46,182 nt of DNA, taken from Sphingorhabdus sp. (GTDB taxonomy: Bacteria > Pseudomonadota > Alphaproteobacteria > Sphingomonadales > Sphingomonadaceae). Each line of letters starts with the position of its first letter. The first letter of the stretch is position 1. Location of the stretch: assembly GCA_023262005.1 (NCBI GenBank), contig JALREL010000177.1, positions 1 to 46,182 on the forward strand, given 5' to 3'. This document shows positions 1-10,327 of this stretch, piece by piece. Under the pieces are notes generated by a model, which was not told the origin of the DNA, made no database searches, and was given only the letters and a program-made list of their open reading frames with translations. The position numbers and the translations under genes are program-made.

Positions 1-1
1 T

Positions 2-1596
<1,595 letters not shown>

Positions 1597-1597
<1 letters not shown>

Positions 1598-2106
1598 TGT
1601 CGCTCAAGGGTAAGCCGCAGGCCGACCCGCTCGACCAGAGCTATCTCGACAAGATCGAGAAATATGGCCACGCGGTGATGTCTGTGGCGGACCGTGTCGA
1701 CGAGCCTACGGGAGAGCCGAATTTTTCCTATTCGACCGGCGCCTATGAAAGCTATGGCGCGCCTGAACTGATCATCTTTGGTCTGTCGTCGGATATGCAT
1801 CACCGGATTATCAATGAATTCTATTTTCGCTGGAACGACGGCACCCAGTTTATACTAGGCGAAGAGGTGACAGAGTTTCTCGAGGGCTATCCCGTTGTTT
1901 TCGTAGAAGCGGGCGACAGGGCAGCGCTTGATTATATGAACTTCACCCGCTGGTATTATGAGGGTGAGCCATTTCCCGTCTGGCAGATATTCTGGCCCGG
2001 CGTGAACAGCCGGAAATTCCCGTGGGAAGAGGATTGTCCGAAAGAGATCATCGATGCGCAGCCGGATTTGACTGCGCAAGGATTCGCAAATTTGCGCAAA
2101 GCTTGA
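1597..2106 (+). CDS. DUF4262-like hypothetical protein
   Basis: This is a soluble acidic protein of 169 residues with no signal peptide or membrane segment. Its pattern (YGHAVMSVADRV near the N-terminus, then FSYSTGAYESYGAPELIIFGL, then a Trp/Tyr-rich C-terminal half) resembles the DUF4262 family, whose function is unknown. The start codon shares one base with the ppdK stop, so it is probably cotranslated with ppdK. That arrangement does not by itself show a shared role. I do not recognise any catalytic motif. Confidence 0.8.
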
Positions 2107-2148
2107 CGCCGCTGGCGATTTGTGGCCCTTGGACTGCGGAGGGGCTTC

Positions 2149-2724
2149 ATGAAACCATGGTTACGATATTCGATCTGCATCCTGCTCGGGCTGGCAGGAG
2201 GTGCGGCCTATGCGGTGCACCAGGTGCGCAGCGGCGATCTGGGGCGGCAGGTGACCAACGGGCCATGGAGCACTAACACCGATAACGGCACCGCCGATGC
2301 CTCTGCCTTGAGCCGAGCGCGTGTATCGCTGTTCGGCCTGCTCGCACTGCCAGCTAAAGAGGCGATGTATTTCAACGCGCATAATGACAGCGACGGTGCA
2401 CCGCTCAGCGGCAATTGCACCTACATAGTGAGCGGTGGTGAGCTTGAAGCCCGCTGGTGGAGCATCACACTCTACGAGGGCGAAGGCTGGCTGGTGAAGA
2501 ATGAGGCCAATCGCTGGTCGGTCGGCGGCAATGCTCCAGAGCGTGACGCACAAGGCAACTGGTCGTTCACCGTCTCGCCTGAGAGAGCCGAGGGTCTGTG
2601 GCTACCCACCGGGCAAGCGCCGAAGTTCGACCTGACCTTGCGTGCCTATCATCCCAAGGGGGCGCTGCTTAACGATCCGGCCAACGCCAAACTGCCGACC
2701 ATCAAGAAGGAGCGCTGCGCATGA
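2149..2724 (+). CDS. DUF1214 domain protein, membrane-anchored or secreted
   Basis: The protein has 191 residues. I chose the ATG at 2149 because a GGAGGGG ribosome site lies 5-10 bases upstream; a GTG at 2122 in the same frame would put nine charged residues before the hydrophobic stretch. Residues 5-22 form a signal anchor or signal peptide. The rest (YFNAHNDSDGAPLSGNCTYIV, WWSITLYEGEGWLVKN, WLPTGQAPKFDLTLRAYHPK) matches the DUF1214 beta-sandwich domain. The family is often found C-terminal to DUF1254 in one polypeptide. Here the DUF1254 part is a separate downstream gene overlapping by four bases, so the two products probably work together in the envelope. Function is unknown. Confidence 0.82.
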   Translation: MKPWLRYSICILLGLAGGAAYAVHQVRSGDLGRQVTNGPWSTNTDNGTADASALSRARVSLFGLLALPAKEAMYFNAHNDSDGAPLSGNCTYIVSGGELEARWWSITLYEGEGWLVKNEANRWSVGGNAPERDAQGNWSFTVSPERAEGLWLPTGQAPKFDLTLRAYHPKGALLNDPANAKLPTIKKERCA

Positions 2725-3260
2725 CCCGCAATTGGCTTCTTCCTATCCTCGCCGGGCTGGCTGTGGCGGCCGTCGCCTGGCACGGCACGCTGCTGGCAAC
2801 ACCCTATGTCCTGATGTCGGCTGCGATGAAGAAAATCAGCTCGGCGAACGGCAATGGCAGGGCCAATGTGTTCGGTTTCGGCGAGATGGCGACCGCTGAT
2901 CGCCAACCGATTGTCCGGCCAAGCCCGGATCTTGTCTATTCGTCCTGCGTCTTCAATCTTTCGCAAGGGCCAGTTCTGGTCGATGTGGCCCCTGTGCCGG
3001 GCAAATATTGGTCGGTCAGCATCTTCGACGCGCGCACCGATGTTGCTGCTGTGCGCAGCGACAGGGATACCGGCGGCAAACCTGCCCGCCTCGCACTCGT
3101 CCGCAAAGGGCAGGTGGCCCCCAAGGGTTATGACGTGGTTCAGCTAGATCATGACAAGGGGATTGCGCTGATGCGCATCCTGCTCTCCGATCCGGCAGAA
3201 TATGCCGAAGTCGATGCAATCCGGCGCAAATCCACCTGTCAGGCTGTGTCGGCAAAATAG
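2721..3260 (+). CDS. DUF1254 domain protein, membrane-anchored or secreted
   Basis: This 179-residue protein begins with a hydrophobic N-terminus (residues 4-27) that should serve as signal peptide or anchor. The body contains RPSPDLVYSSCVFNLSQGPVLVDVAPVPGKYWSVSIFDARTDV, which fits the DUF1254 domain where an early beta-sandwich precedes DUF1214. The ATG at 2721 lies in an ATGA overlap with the upstream DUF1214 gene, which implies translational coupling. Both proteins are shorter than the fused two-domain form. Role unknown; an envelope location is inferred from the N-terminus. Confidence 0.82.
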   Translation: MTRNWLLPILAGLAVAAVAWHGTLLATPYVLMSAAMKKISSANGNGRANVFGFGEMATADRQPIVRPSPDLVYSSCVFNLSQGPVLVDVAPVPGKYWSVSIFDARTDVAAVRSDRDTGGKPARLALVRKGQVAPKGYDVVQLDHDKGIALMRILLSDPAEYAEVDAIRRKSTCQAVSAK

Positions 3261-3314
3261 CGCCATTTTAGGGGTTGCGAATCCGTGGAGCCACGCCTAT
3301 TGGCACCGCTCCAC

Positions 3315-3391
3315 GCACCCGTAGCTCAGCTGGATAGAGCACCAGACTACGAATCTGGGGGTCGGACGTTCGAATCGTTCCGGGTGCGCCA
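3315..3391 (+). tRNA. tRNA-Arg (anticodon ACG)
   Basis: The 77-base cloverleaf can be folded by eye. The acceptor stem GCACCCG pairs with CGGGTGC, followed by discriminator G and an encoded CCA. The anticodon stem CCAGA/TCTGG encloses loop CTACGAA with anticodon ACG at 3349-3351, and the T loop TTCGAAT is present. ACG is normally deaminated to ICG so that it reads CGU, CGC and CGA. It lies 33 bases upstream of queC; no integrase or attachment-site repeat is seen next to it. Confidence 0.97.
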
Positions 3392-3424
3392 TTTTCCTCT
3401 CCCTGTGCGAGAGTAGCCCCGAAA

Positions 3425-4108
3425 ATGTCCTCAAAAGCAAAATCTGCGGTCGTCCTGTTGTCGGGCGGTCTCGACTCCATGGTTGTCGCAGGATTGGCGC
3501 GTGAAGCTGGCTATGCGATCCATGCGCTGACCATCGATTATAACCAGCGCCACCGGATCGAATTGGAAAGTGCGGCGCGCATTGCCGCGCATCTGGGTGC
3601 TGCTGAGCATATCGTGCTTCCGCTCGACCTGCGCCGTTTTGGCGGCTCTGCACTCACAGCCGACATCAATGTTCCCAAGGATGGCGTTGAGGAAAATGCC
3701 ATTCCGGTGACCTATGTCCCGGCGCGCAACACGATTTTCCTTTCTCTGTGCCTTGGCCTTGCCGAAGCGCGCGGCGCGCGCGACCTGTTTATTGGGGTGA
3801 ACGCGCTCGATTATTCGGGCTATCCCGATTGCCGTCCTGAATTCATTGCGGCTTTCGAGGATATGGCCAACCTCGCGACCAAGGCAGGGGTCGAAGGTGA
3901 TCGCTTTACGGTCCACACCCCGCTCCAGCAGATGACCAAGGCCGATATTGCCCGCGAAGCGCACCGGCTGGGGCTCGATGCGGCGATGAGCTGGTCCTGC
4001 TACGACCCTACGCCGGATAACAAGGCTTGCGGCCAATGCGACGCCTGCCGTTTGCGTGCCAAGGGCTTTGCCGATGCCGGATTGCCCGATCCGACGGTTT
4101 ACGCATGA
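3425..4108 (+). CDS. queC: 7-cyano-7-deazaguanine synthase QueC
   Basis: QueC converts 7-carboxy-7-deazaguanine to preQ0 using ATP and ammonia, in the pathway to queuosine in tRNA. The 227-residue product has the PP-loop motif SGGLDS at residues 13-18. Four zinc-ligand cysteines (C192, C202, C205, C208) sit in the C-terminal motif CYDPTPDNKACGQCDACR. Length is normal for the family. The stop overlaps the start of queE (ATGA), giving a two-gene operon for consecutive steps. QueD and the preQ0 reductase are not in the window. Confidence 0.97.
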   Translation: MSSKAKSAVVLLSGGLDSMVVAGLAREAGYAIHALTIDYNQRHRIELESAARIAAHLGAAEHIVLPLDLRRFGGSALTADINVPKDGVEENAIPVTYVPARNTIFLSLCLGLAEARGARDLFIGVNALDYSGYPDCRPEFIAAFEDMANLATKAGVEGDRFTVHTPLQQMTKADIAREAHRLGLDAAMSWSCYDPTPDNKACGQCDACRLRAKGFADAGLPDPTVYA

Positions 4109-4743
4109 GCTACGCGGTCAAGGAAATCTTCCTGACCTTGCAAGGGGAGGGCGTGCATGCAGGGCGGCGCGCAGTATTCCTGCGCTTTGCCGGCTGCAAT
4201 TTGTGGACAGGGCGTGAAGAAGACCGCACCAGCGCGATCTGCCAGTTTTGCGACACCGATTTTGTCGGCATGGATGGCGAAAATGGCGGGCGATATGAAG
4301 CCGAAGCGCTGGCAGCGAAGGTTGCCTCCTTATGGGGCGAGGGGAAACAGCATCGCTATGTCGTGCTGACAGGCGGTGAACCCATGCTGCAGGTCGACGA
4401 TGCGTTGGTTGATGCCCTGCACGCACAAGGCTTTACCATCGCTATCGAAAGCAATGGCACGCTGCCGGTGCATCCCGGCATCGATTGGGTGTGTATCAGC
4501 CCCAAGGCTGGCAGCGATGTCGTGCAGCGGCGCGGCAACGAACTGAAACTCGTATGGCCACAGGCAGGCAGCGAGCCTGCAGTGATGAAAGATTGGGCGT
4601 TCGACAATTTCCTCATCCAGCCCATGGATAGCGGCGATTCGAACGTGAACGAGTCGAACCGGAAATCGGCGATCGATTTCGTTTCGCACAACCCCAAATG
4701 GAGGCTTTCTCTCCAGAATCACAAGCTCTTAGGGCTACCCTAA
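4105..4743 (+). CDS. queE: 7-carboxy-7-deazaguanine synthase QueE
   Basis: QueE is a radical-SAM enzyme that contracts the ring of 6-carboxytetrahydropterin to give 7-carboxy-7-deazaguanine, the substrate of QueC. The start at 4105 overlaps the queC stop and gives 212 residues beginning MSYAVKEIFLTLQGEG. The cluster cysteines C31, C46 and C49 form a C-x14-C-x2-C motif, the long variant found in part of the QueE family, instead of the usual CxxxCxxC. Further support is LTGGEPMLQ (SAM-binding GGE) and the IESNGT strand. An in-frame ATG further upstream lies inside queC and is less likely. Confidence 0.96.
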   Translation: MSYAVKEIFLTLQGEGVHAGRRAVFLRFAGCNLWTGREEDRTSAICQFCDTDFVGMDGENGGRYEAEALAAKVASLWGEGKQHRYVVLTGGEPMLQVDDALVDALHAQGFTIAIESNGTLPVHPGIDWVCISPKAGSDVVQRRGNELKLVWPQAGSEPAVMKDWAFDNFLIQPMDSGDSNVNESNRKSAIDFVSHNPKWRLSLQNHKLLGLP

Positions 4744-4770
4744 GCAGTGTAGTAAACCCCTTTGACTTCA

Positions 4771-4786
4771 TGTCACTTTGGTGACA
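4771..4786. promoter_or_regulatory. Perfect inverted repeat TGTCAC-N4-GTGACA, possible operator
   Basis: Two exact 6-base arms (4771-4776 and 4781-4786) lie 34 bases upstream of the start codon at 4820 and directly after a TTGACT hexamer (4762-4767) that could be a -35 element. The symmetry suggests a dimeric regulator site. No good -10 element is visible, so the call is tentative. Confidence 0.35.
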
Positions 4787-4819
4787 GTCTCGACAGTGGA
4801 GAGACAAGGGGAGAGTGTC

Positions 4820-5170
4820 ATGGCCAGTAGAGCCGATATGTCGTCGCATCGAACAACCTATGTCAGTCACGCCAAGCGCATGAGTACACATATTGCTTAT
4901 GCGCTTGTTGTTTATACGCTTGCACTGATCTTCGAAGTTTCGCCGCAAATGGAAAGCAAGGGCATGGCCATCTGGCCCTATTTCGTGCTCGTTGCGCTTG
5001 TCGGCATTGCGATCCCGCCGTGCCGCAACCTTGAACGCAAATGGCAGCGTATTGATGCGCGTGGCGACAGTGATGTTGAAGGTCGTTTCAACCGCGATCT
5101 GGCAGCTTTGTGGGCTGGTGCCATCGGCCTTCCCACGCTGTTGGCGCTGGTTATCTGGATCATTCCCTGA
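4820..5170 (+). CDS. Small membrane protein of unknown function
   Basis: The protein has 116 residues with three predicted membrane segments at about residues 24-41, 49-67 and 95-115. A charged loop (RNLERKWQRIDARGDSDVEG) lies between the second and third. I chose the ATG at 4820 because AAGGGGAG lies 8-14 bases upstream; a TTG at 4778 has no ribosome site. I do not recognise a family. An inverted repeat upstream (4771-4786) suggests it has its own regulated promoter, separate from queCE. Confidence 0.7.
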   Translation: MASRADMSSHRTTYVSHAKRMSTHIAYALVVYTLALIFEVSPQMESKGMAIWPYFVLVALVGIAIPPCRNLERKWQRIDARGDSDVEGRFNRDLAALWAGAIGLPTLLALVIWIIP

Positions 5171-5213
5171 TCGCCTGATTGACGCTGTTCGGGCCCGCGC
5201 CTAAGCGGGTTAC

Positions 5214-6560
5214 ATGCTGACACCACAAGAGGCGCTTGAGCGCGCCGTAAATCTCGTCGACCAGGCAAAAAAGGCAGGCGCCGACGCCGCCGATGCCGTT
5301 TATCACTGTGATGCTTCGACCGAAGTCCAGGTGCGTCTGGGCGCGCTTGAAGATGTTGTTCGCTCAGAAGGCGAAGAAATCGGTTTGCGCGTTTTCCTTG
5401 GGCAGCGATCCGCCACCATTTCCTCATCGAGCATGAACCCCGAAGTGCTTAAGGGGCTCGTCACCCACGCCCTTGATATGGCGCGCGAAGCACCGGAAGA
5501 TCCCTATGCCGGATTGGCGCCGGCAGAGATGCTGCTGAGAGGGGCGATTCCCGATGTCGACAGCGATGACGGTGCGGACCCCGACCCGCAATCGCTGCGC
5601 GAGGTTGCCCTCGCCTGCGAGGATGCTGCTCGCGCTGTTTCAGGCGTCACCAACAGTGAAGGCGCGGGCGCAAGCGCCGGGCGTTCGATTTTCGCTCTCG
5701 CGACCAGCCACGGCTTTGCTGGCGCCAACCATGCATCCGGCTATGGAATTTCGGCCAGCGTGCTTGCGGGGGAAGGCGACGCCAAGGAGCGCGATTACGA
5801 CTGGCGTTCTGCGCGCCACCGTGCCGATCTCGATAGCGCTGAAGCGGTCGGCAAGCGCGCAGGCGAACGCGCGGTTCGACGGGTCAACCCCGGCTCGGTG
5901 AAAAGCGGTTCAATGCCGGTGATTTTTGATCCGCGCATCGGCAGTTCGCTCGTCGGCCATTTGATGGGCGCAATCGGTGGCAGCATGATTGCGCGCAAGA
6001 CCAGCTTCCTGCTCGATGCACTTGGCGAGGCCTTGTTCGACAGTGCCATCAACATCATCGATGATCCGCTTCGCCCGCGCGGGCTTGGCAGCCGTGCATT
6101 TGATGGCGAAGGCTTGCCGACGGCGCGCACCGCGATCATCGACAAAGGCATACTAACCGGCTGGATGATGGAAAGTGCAGCCGCACGCCAGCTCGGCCTC
6201 AAGCCCACTGGCCATGCCAGCCGCGGCGGCAGCGGAGCGCCGGGCACGAGCCCGTCAAACCTGCATCTCGAGGGTGGATCGGTTTCGGTTGCGCAGTTGA
6301 TTTCTGATATCGACTATGGCGTCTATGTGCATGAATTGTCAGGGCAAGGTGTCAATATCGTAACGGGTGATTACAGCCGCGGGGCCGCCGGTTTCCTGAT
6401 CGAAAAAGGGCAGATCACCAAGCCCGTGAGCGAGTTCACCATTGCCGGAAATCTGAAAGACATGTTCCGCGTATTGACGCCTGCCGACGATCTGGAATTC
6501 GTCCGTTCAACCAATGTCCCGACGCTGCGCGTCGATGGCATGATGGTGGCGAGTGCCTGA
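5214..6560 (+). CDS. pmbA: TldD/PmbA family metalloprotease-like protein (TldE/PmbA)
   Basis: This 448-residue protein is the TldE/PmbA partner of the heterodimeric TldD/TldE protease, which cleaves unfolded peptides and matures some peptide natural products. Diagnostic stretches are EVQVRLGALEDVVRSEGEEIGLRVF near the N-terminus, the central NSEGAGASAGRS, and the C-terminal HASRGGSGAPGTSPSNLHLEGG and GDYSRGAAGFLIEKG. In the characterised complex TldD holds the metal and TldE is the non-catalytic partner; no HExxxH motif is seen here, in agreement. No tldD is in the window. The next gene begins inside its last codons. Confidence 0.93.
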   Translation: MLTPQEALERAVNLVDQAKKAGADAADAVYHCDASTEVQVRLGALEDVVRSEGEEIGLRVFLGQRSATISSSSMNPEVLKGLVTHALDMAREAPEDPYAGLAPAEMLLRGAIPDVDSDDGADPDPQSLREVALACEDAARAVSGVTNSEGAGASAGRSIFALATSHGFAGANHASGYGISASVLAGEGDAKERDYDWRSARHRADLDSAEAVGKRAGERAVRRVNPGSVKSGSMPVIFDPRIGSSLVGHLMGAIGGSMIARKTSFLLDALGEALFDSAINIIDDPLRPRGLGSRAFDGEGLPTARTAIIDKGILTGWMMESAAARQLGLKPTGHASRGGSGAPGTSPSNLHLEGGSVSVAQLISDIDYGVYVHELSGQGVNIVTGDYSRGAAGFLIEKGQITKPVSEFTIAGNLKDMFRVLTPADDLEFVRSTNVPTLRVDGMMVASA

Positions 6561-7335
6561 TCGCGATGCTGCGATAAATGCGGTCCGCGAAGCGGGCGAT
6601 CTTGCGCTGGGCGCTTGGCGCGAAGGGCTGGCACCGGCAACCAAGGTCTGGGAAAAGAGCAAGGGCAATCCGGTTTGCGATATCGACCTAGCGGTCGACG
6701 CGCTTTTGAAAAAGCGGCTGGGCGCGCTCGCGCCGAATGTCGGCTGGCTTTCCGAAGAGACGGCAGACAATCCGGACCGTCATTCCATGTCGCGGCAATG
6801 GCTGGTCGATCCGATCGACGGAACCCGCGATTATATTCGCGGTCGGAGCGGTTGGTGCGTTTCGGTGGCTTTGGCAGAGGCCAGCGAAATCGTTTTTGCT
6901 GCGATGTATGCACCGGTGACCAAACAGCTTTGGGTGGCGCACAAAGGGGAAGGTACCACATGCAACGGCAAGCGTTTGTTTGCCAGCACGCGTGAGGAGT
7001 TCAGCGGTGCCCGTGTGCCAACCGACGCGTTGCCCAAGGTCGATCGCGATCTTGAAATGGTGCACAAGCCCAACAGCATCGCGATGCGGATGACGATGGT
7101 CGCCTGCGACCGGGCGGACCTCGTCGCTACGCTGCGCTGGGGCCATGAATGGGATATAGCGGCGGCGCATCTGATTGCCGAAGAGGCGGGTGCTGTGGTC
7201 ACCGACGCAACCGGTGGAACCATATATTACAACAAGCCCAAGCCGCTTGATTTTGGCCTGATCTGCTGCGCCCCGGGAATACATGATGCGGCGGTGGATC
7301 GGTTGAAAGGCCGGGCAGAGGCGATTTTGGGGTAA
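6553..7335 (+). CDS. cysQ: 3'(2'),5'-bisphosphate nucleotidase / inositol monophosphatase family protein
   Basis: The 260-residue product belongs to the lithium-sensitive magnesium-dependent phosphatase family. Metal- and phosphate-binding motifs are WLSEET (about residue 64), DPIDGTRDY (about residues 86-94) and WDIAAAHLIAEEAGAVVTD (about residue 200). CysQ hydrolyses 3'-phosphoadenosine 5'-phosphate from sulfate assimilation; related inositol phosphatases share these motifs, so substrate is less certain than fold. Translation starts at GTG 6553, overlapping pmbA by eight bases, which suggests coupling. It ends tail-to-tail ten bases from crtB with no visible terminator. Confidence 0.86.
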   Translation: MPDRDAAINAVREAGDLALGAWREGLAPATKVWEKSKGNPVCDIDLAVDALLKKRLGALAPNVGWLSEETADNPDRHSMSRQWLVDPIDGTRDYIRGRSGWCVSVALAEASEIVFAAMYAPVTKQLWVAHKGEGTTCNGKRLFASTREEFSGARVPTDALPKVDRDLEMVHKPNSIAMRMTMVACDRADLVATLRWGHEWDIAAAHLIAEEAGAVVTDATGGTIYYNKPKPLDFGLICCAPGIHDAAVDRLKGRAEAILG

Positions 7336-7344
7336 ATGTGCGTC

Positions 7345-8271
7345 CTACTTCGTGCGGGTCCACAATCCTTCGCGAACCATCTCTGCGGGATGATTGCGCA
7401 CCGCATCCACCAAAGCACGCGCGACCCAACCCAGTTTCTCACCACGCGATGTAAAGATGCGATGGTCCCAGGCATGCTCGCCCGCTGCACGCACCTTGCG
7501 GGCGATGTCGCCGTAAATTCCCGCTGCGGTCAGCACCGACCAGCGCGCGCGAAAGGGCAGGCGGGAAGCGCCTACCTTGGCCGAAGCTTCATATTGCCCC
7601 GCTTCGTCAGCGAGCCATCGGCCTATCAGAGCAAGTTTCTTGCGATTGTGCGGGCGCAGATGTTCGCCGGGTTCGAGGTCCAATTGGGCGAGCCAGTCAT
7701 CGGGAATATAGCACCGTCCCGCACGGCCATCTTCGGCTATGTCGCGGGCGATATTGGCCAGTTGGAAGGCAAGGCCAAGGTCGCATGCACGGTCGAGCGT
7801 TTCCTCGTCATCGGGTGCGACACCCATCACCACCGCCATCATCACGCCGACCGCGCCGGCAACATGGAAGCAGTAACGGTAGAGGTCATTTTCGTGCCGC
7901 GGTTGCCAGCCTGCGGTATCCAGCGCGAACCCCTCGATCACATCGTCTGCCATCCGCTGGGTCAATCCGCATTCGCGGGCAACAACGCCAAGGCAATCGA
8001 ACGCAGGCTCACCCGTGGTATCACCGTTCAAGGCTTTTGCCGTCAACTCACGGATCGCATTCAGCCTCGCTTCGGGATCCGCAACATTGCCCATTGCACC
8101 GCCATGGTCCTGCCCGTCTGCCATATCGTCGCATTTGCGACACCATGCATAAAGCAGCCACACGCGCTCCCGCGTGGTGCGATCGAACAGCTTGCTGGCA
8201 GCAGCAAAGGATTTTGAACCGCGAGCGATGCTGTCGCGGGCATAGGCGACGAGAGCCGCCCGATCGCTCAC
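7345..8271 (-). CDS. crtB: Phytoene synthase
   Basis: CrtB condenses two geranylgeranyl diphosphates to phytoene, the first committed step to carotenoids. The 308-residue protein has the squalene/phytoene synthase aspartate motifs DDMAD (residues 48-52) and NIARDIAEDGRAGRCYIP (roughly 170-190), plus the leading GSKSFAAAS segment. It is the last gene of the minus-strand operon crtY-crtI-LOG-crtB and its ATG overlaps the stop of the LOG gene by four bases. Length is normal. The neighbouring desaturase and cyclase genes make a carotenoid role much more likely than squalene synthesis. Confidence 0.95.
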   Translation of the reverse strand: MSDRAALVAYARDSIARGSKSFAAASKLFDRTTRERVWLLYAWCRKCDDMADGQDHGGAMGNVADPEARLNAIRELTAKALNGDTTGEPAFDCLGVVARECGLTQRMADDVIEGFALDTAGWQPRHENDLYRYCFHVAGAVGVMMAVVMGVAPDDEETLDRACDLGLAFQLANIARDIAEDGRAGRCYIPDDWLAQLDLEPGEHLRPHNRKKLALIGRWLADEAGQYEASAKVGASRLPFRARWSVLTAAGIYGDIARKVRAAGEHAWDHRIFTSRGEKLGWVARALVDAVRNHPAEMVREGLWTRTK

Positions 8272-8849
8272 AAATCCTCGGCCTTCATCTGGAATATGCT
8301 CTTGTGCGGTTCGTAGCTGGCCATTTTGCTTATCAGGCCATCCATCGTGTCGTCCACGATCATGATGCCGGCGTGCTGGGGGCGGATGAAGCCGACCTCG
8401 ACCATGTGCTGGTTGAATTCGATGAGCCGGTCATAGAAACCGGCAACATTCAAAAGGCCGACCGGCTTTTCATGATAGCCGAGCTGCGCCCAGCTGATCG
8501 CCTCCCACAATTCGTCCATTGTGCCCACGCCGCCGGGAATGGTGATGAAGCCGTCCGACAGGTCGGTGAACATCCGCTTGCGCTCATGCATTCCGGGTAC
8601 AACGTGCAATTCGGTGCAGCCGCGATGGGCGACTTCGCTTCCGACCAGCGCTTCAGGGATTACGCCAATGACTTCGCCTCCTGCTTGAAGGCAGGCATCG
8701 GCAACCGCGCCCATCAGCCCGAGGCGCCCGCCACCATAGACGAGGCCGATTCCGCGCGCGGCAAGTTCACGGCCCACCATGCGCGCGCTCTCGATATAAA
8801 CCGGGTCTGCCGGCGTGGCTGAACCGCAATAAACGGCAAGTCGCTTCAA
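8268..8849 (-). CDS. LOG family protein (TIGR00730 Rossmann fold)
   Basis: The family includes nucleoside 5'-monophosphate phosphoribohydrolases that release free bases, best known from cytokinin activation, and was once called lysine decarboxylase-like. The 193-residue protein starts KRLAVYCGSATPADPVY, has GLVYGGGRLGLMG near residue 40, and has the signature PGGVGTMDE at residues 105-113. It is embedded between crtI and crtB with four-base overlaps on both sides. Nothing in its known chemistry explains a direct carotenoid step; it may be a passenger or may salvage nucleotides. Family certain, substrate not. Confidence 0.93.
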   Translation of the reverse strand: MKRLAVYCGSATPADPVYIESARMVGRELAARGIGLVYGGGRLGLMGAVADACLQAGGEVIGVIPEALVGSEVAHRGCTELHVVPGMHERKRMFTDLSDGFITIPGGVGTMDELWEAISWAQLGYHEKPVGLLNVAGFYDRLIEFNQHMVEVGFIRPQHAGIMIVDDTMDGLISKMASYEPHKSIFQMKAEDL

Positions 8850-10327
8850 CGTTTCAAATCCTCGATCATCAATTCCGCCGTGGCCTTGGCGCTGCCGACC
8901 ACACCGGGAATACCTGCGCCCGGATGCGTTCCTGCGCCGACAAAGTAAAGGTTCGACAGCACATCGTCGCGATTATGCACACGGAACCAGGCGCTTTGCG
9001 TCAGTACGGGTTCAAGGCTGAATGCACTGCCCAGATGCGCGTTGAGGTCGGTTCCGAAATCGGCGGGTGTGTAATGGAACTTCGTCACGATACGCTCATG
9101 GATGTCGGGTATCAGGCGGCGGCCAACCTCGTCCAAAATGCGCTTTTCGAAAACCGGGCCCATTTCCTCCCAATCGATCGGCAGCTTGCCCTGATGGGCG
9201 ACCGGCGCGAGCGAATAGAAAGTGGAACAGCCCTCCGGCGCCATCGATGGATCGCTGACCGTGGGATGGTGCAGGTAGAGCGAGAAATCCTTGGGCAGCA
9301 CACCATGCGAATAAATGTCGTCGAGCAACCCTTTGTAGCGCGGCCCGAAGAGGATCATATGGTGCGGGATACCGGGCCAGCTGCCCTTGATGCCAAAATG
9401 GACGACAAACAGGCTGGGTGAGAATTTCTTGCGTGACAGGCTGGCTGCAGCCTTTTTGCCGCGCGGGTGATGGCCAAGCAAGTCACGGTAGCTGTGCATG
9501 ATATCGCCGTTGGTGGCGACAGCATCGCATTCGACGCGATAACCGGATTCGGTGACGATGCCCGTTGTACGCTCGCCTTGTGTTTCGATCCGCTCGACAG
9601 GATCGCCAAGCCGCAACGTGCCGCCAATGCGTTCAAATTGGCGCACCATGGCGGCGACAAGTCGGTTGGTCCCGCCCTTGGCAAACCAAACGCCGCCATC
9701 CTTTTCAAGCTTGTGGATCAACGCATAGATGGCGCTGGTCTTCATCGGGTTGCCGCCGACCAGCAGGGTGTGGAATGACAGCGCCTCGCGCAGCTTTTCA
9801 TTCTTCACAAAGGACGAAACCATCGAATAGACGCTGCGCCAGGCCTGGTATTTGGCAAGCGCGGGGGCGGCCTTGATCATCGATGCGAAGTCGAGGAATG
9901 CCTTGGTCCCCAGTTTCACATAGCCTTCGTCGTGAACGCCGGCGCTGTATTCGAGGAACTTGGCATAGCCCTCAACATCGGCGGGGTTCAGTTTCGCGAT
10001 TTCAGAACGCAGCTTGGCTTCATCATTCGAATAATCGAAGTTGGTGCCGTCCGACCAGTTCAGCCGATAAAAGGGCATGACGGGAATCAGTTCGACATCT
10101 TGCGCCATGTCATGGCCGGTTAGCGCCCATAGTTGGGTCAGGCATGGCGGATCGGTAATGACTGTCGGGCCGCCATCGAAAATGAATCCGTCGCGCTCCC
10201 AATAATAAGCGCGTCCACCCGGTTTATCGCGGGCTTCGATTATGGTGGTCTGGATACCTGCAGCTTGCAGGCGGATGGCAAGCGCCAGCCCCCCAAAGCC
10301 TGAGCCGATGACGACGGCTGATTTCAT
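8846..10327 (-). CDS. crtI: Phytoene desaturase
   Basis: CrtI uses FAD to introduce double bonds into phytoene, giving lycopene. The 493-residue protein opens with the dinucleotide-binding motif GSGFGGLALAIRLQAAG (residues 8-24), followed by EARDKPGGRAYYWERDGFIFDGGPTVI. It ends with the family signature around GAGTHPGAGIPGVVGSAKA. The start overlaps the crtY stop (ATGA) and the stop overlaps the LOG start, so all four genes are probably translated from one message. Full length; nothing missing. Confidence 0.97.
   Translation of the reverse strand: MKSAVVIGSGFGGLALAIRLQAAGIQTTIIEARDKPGGRAYYWERDGFIFDGGPTVITDPPCLTQLWALTGHDMAQDVELIPVMPFYRLNWSDGTNFDYSNDEAKLRSEIAKLNPADVEGYAKFLEYSAGVHDEGYVKLGTKAFLDFASMIKAAPALAKYQAWRSVYSMVSSFVKNEKLREALSFHTLLVGGNPMKTSAIYALIHKLEKDGGVWFAKGGTNRLVAAMVRQFERIGGTLRLGDPVERIETQGERTTGIVTESGYRVECDAVATNGDIMHSYRDLLGHHPRGKKAAASLSRKKFSPSLFVVHFGIKGSWPGIPHHMILFGPRYKGLLDDIYSHGVLPKDFSLYLHHPTVSDPSMAPEGCSTFYSLAPVAHQGKLPIDWEEMGPVFEKRILDEVGRRLIPDIHERIVTKFHYTPADFGTDLNAHLGSAFSLEPVLTQSAWFRVHNRDDVLSNLYFVGAGTHPGAGIPGVVGSAKATAELMIEDLKR

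Noticed and set aside
3315-3391. tRNA-Arg as an integration site for a mobile element
   Set aside because: No integrase, no repeat of the tRNA 3' end and no base-composition shift next to it; queC follows directly.
7336-8217. 293-codon open frame opposite crtB
   Set aside because: crtB has all its aspartate motifs on the minus strand; the reverse frame has no motif.
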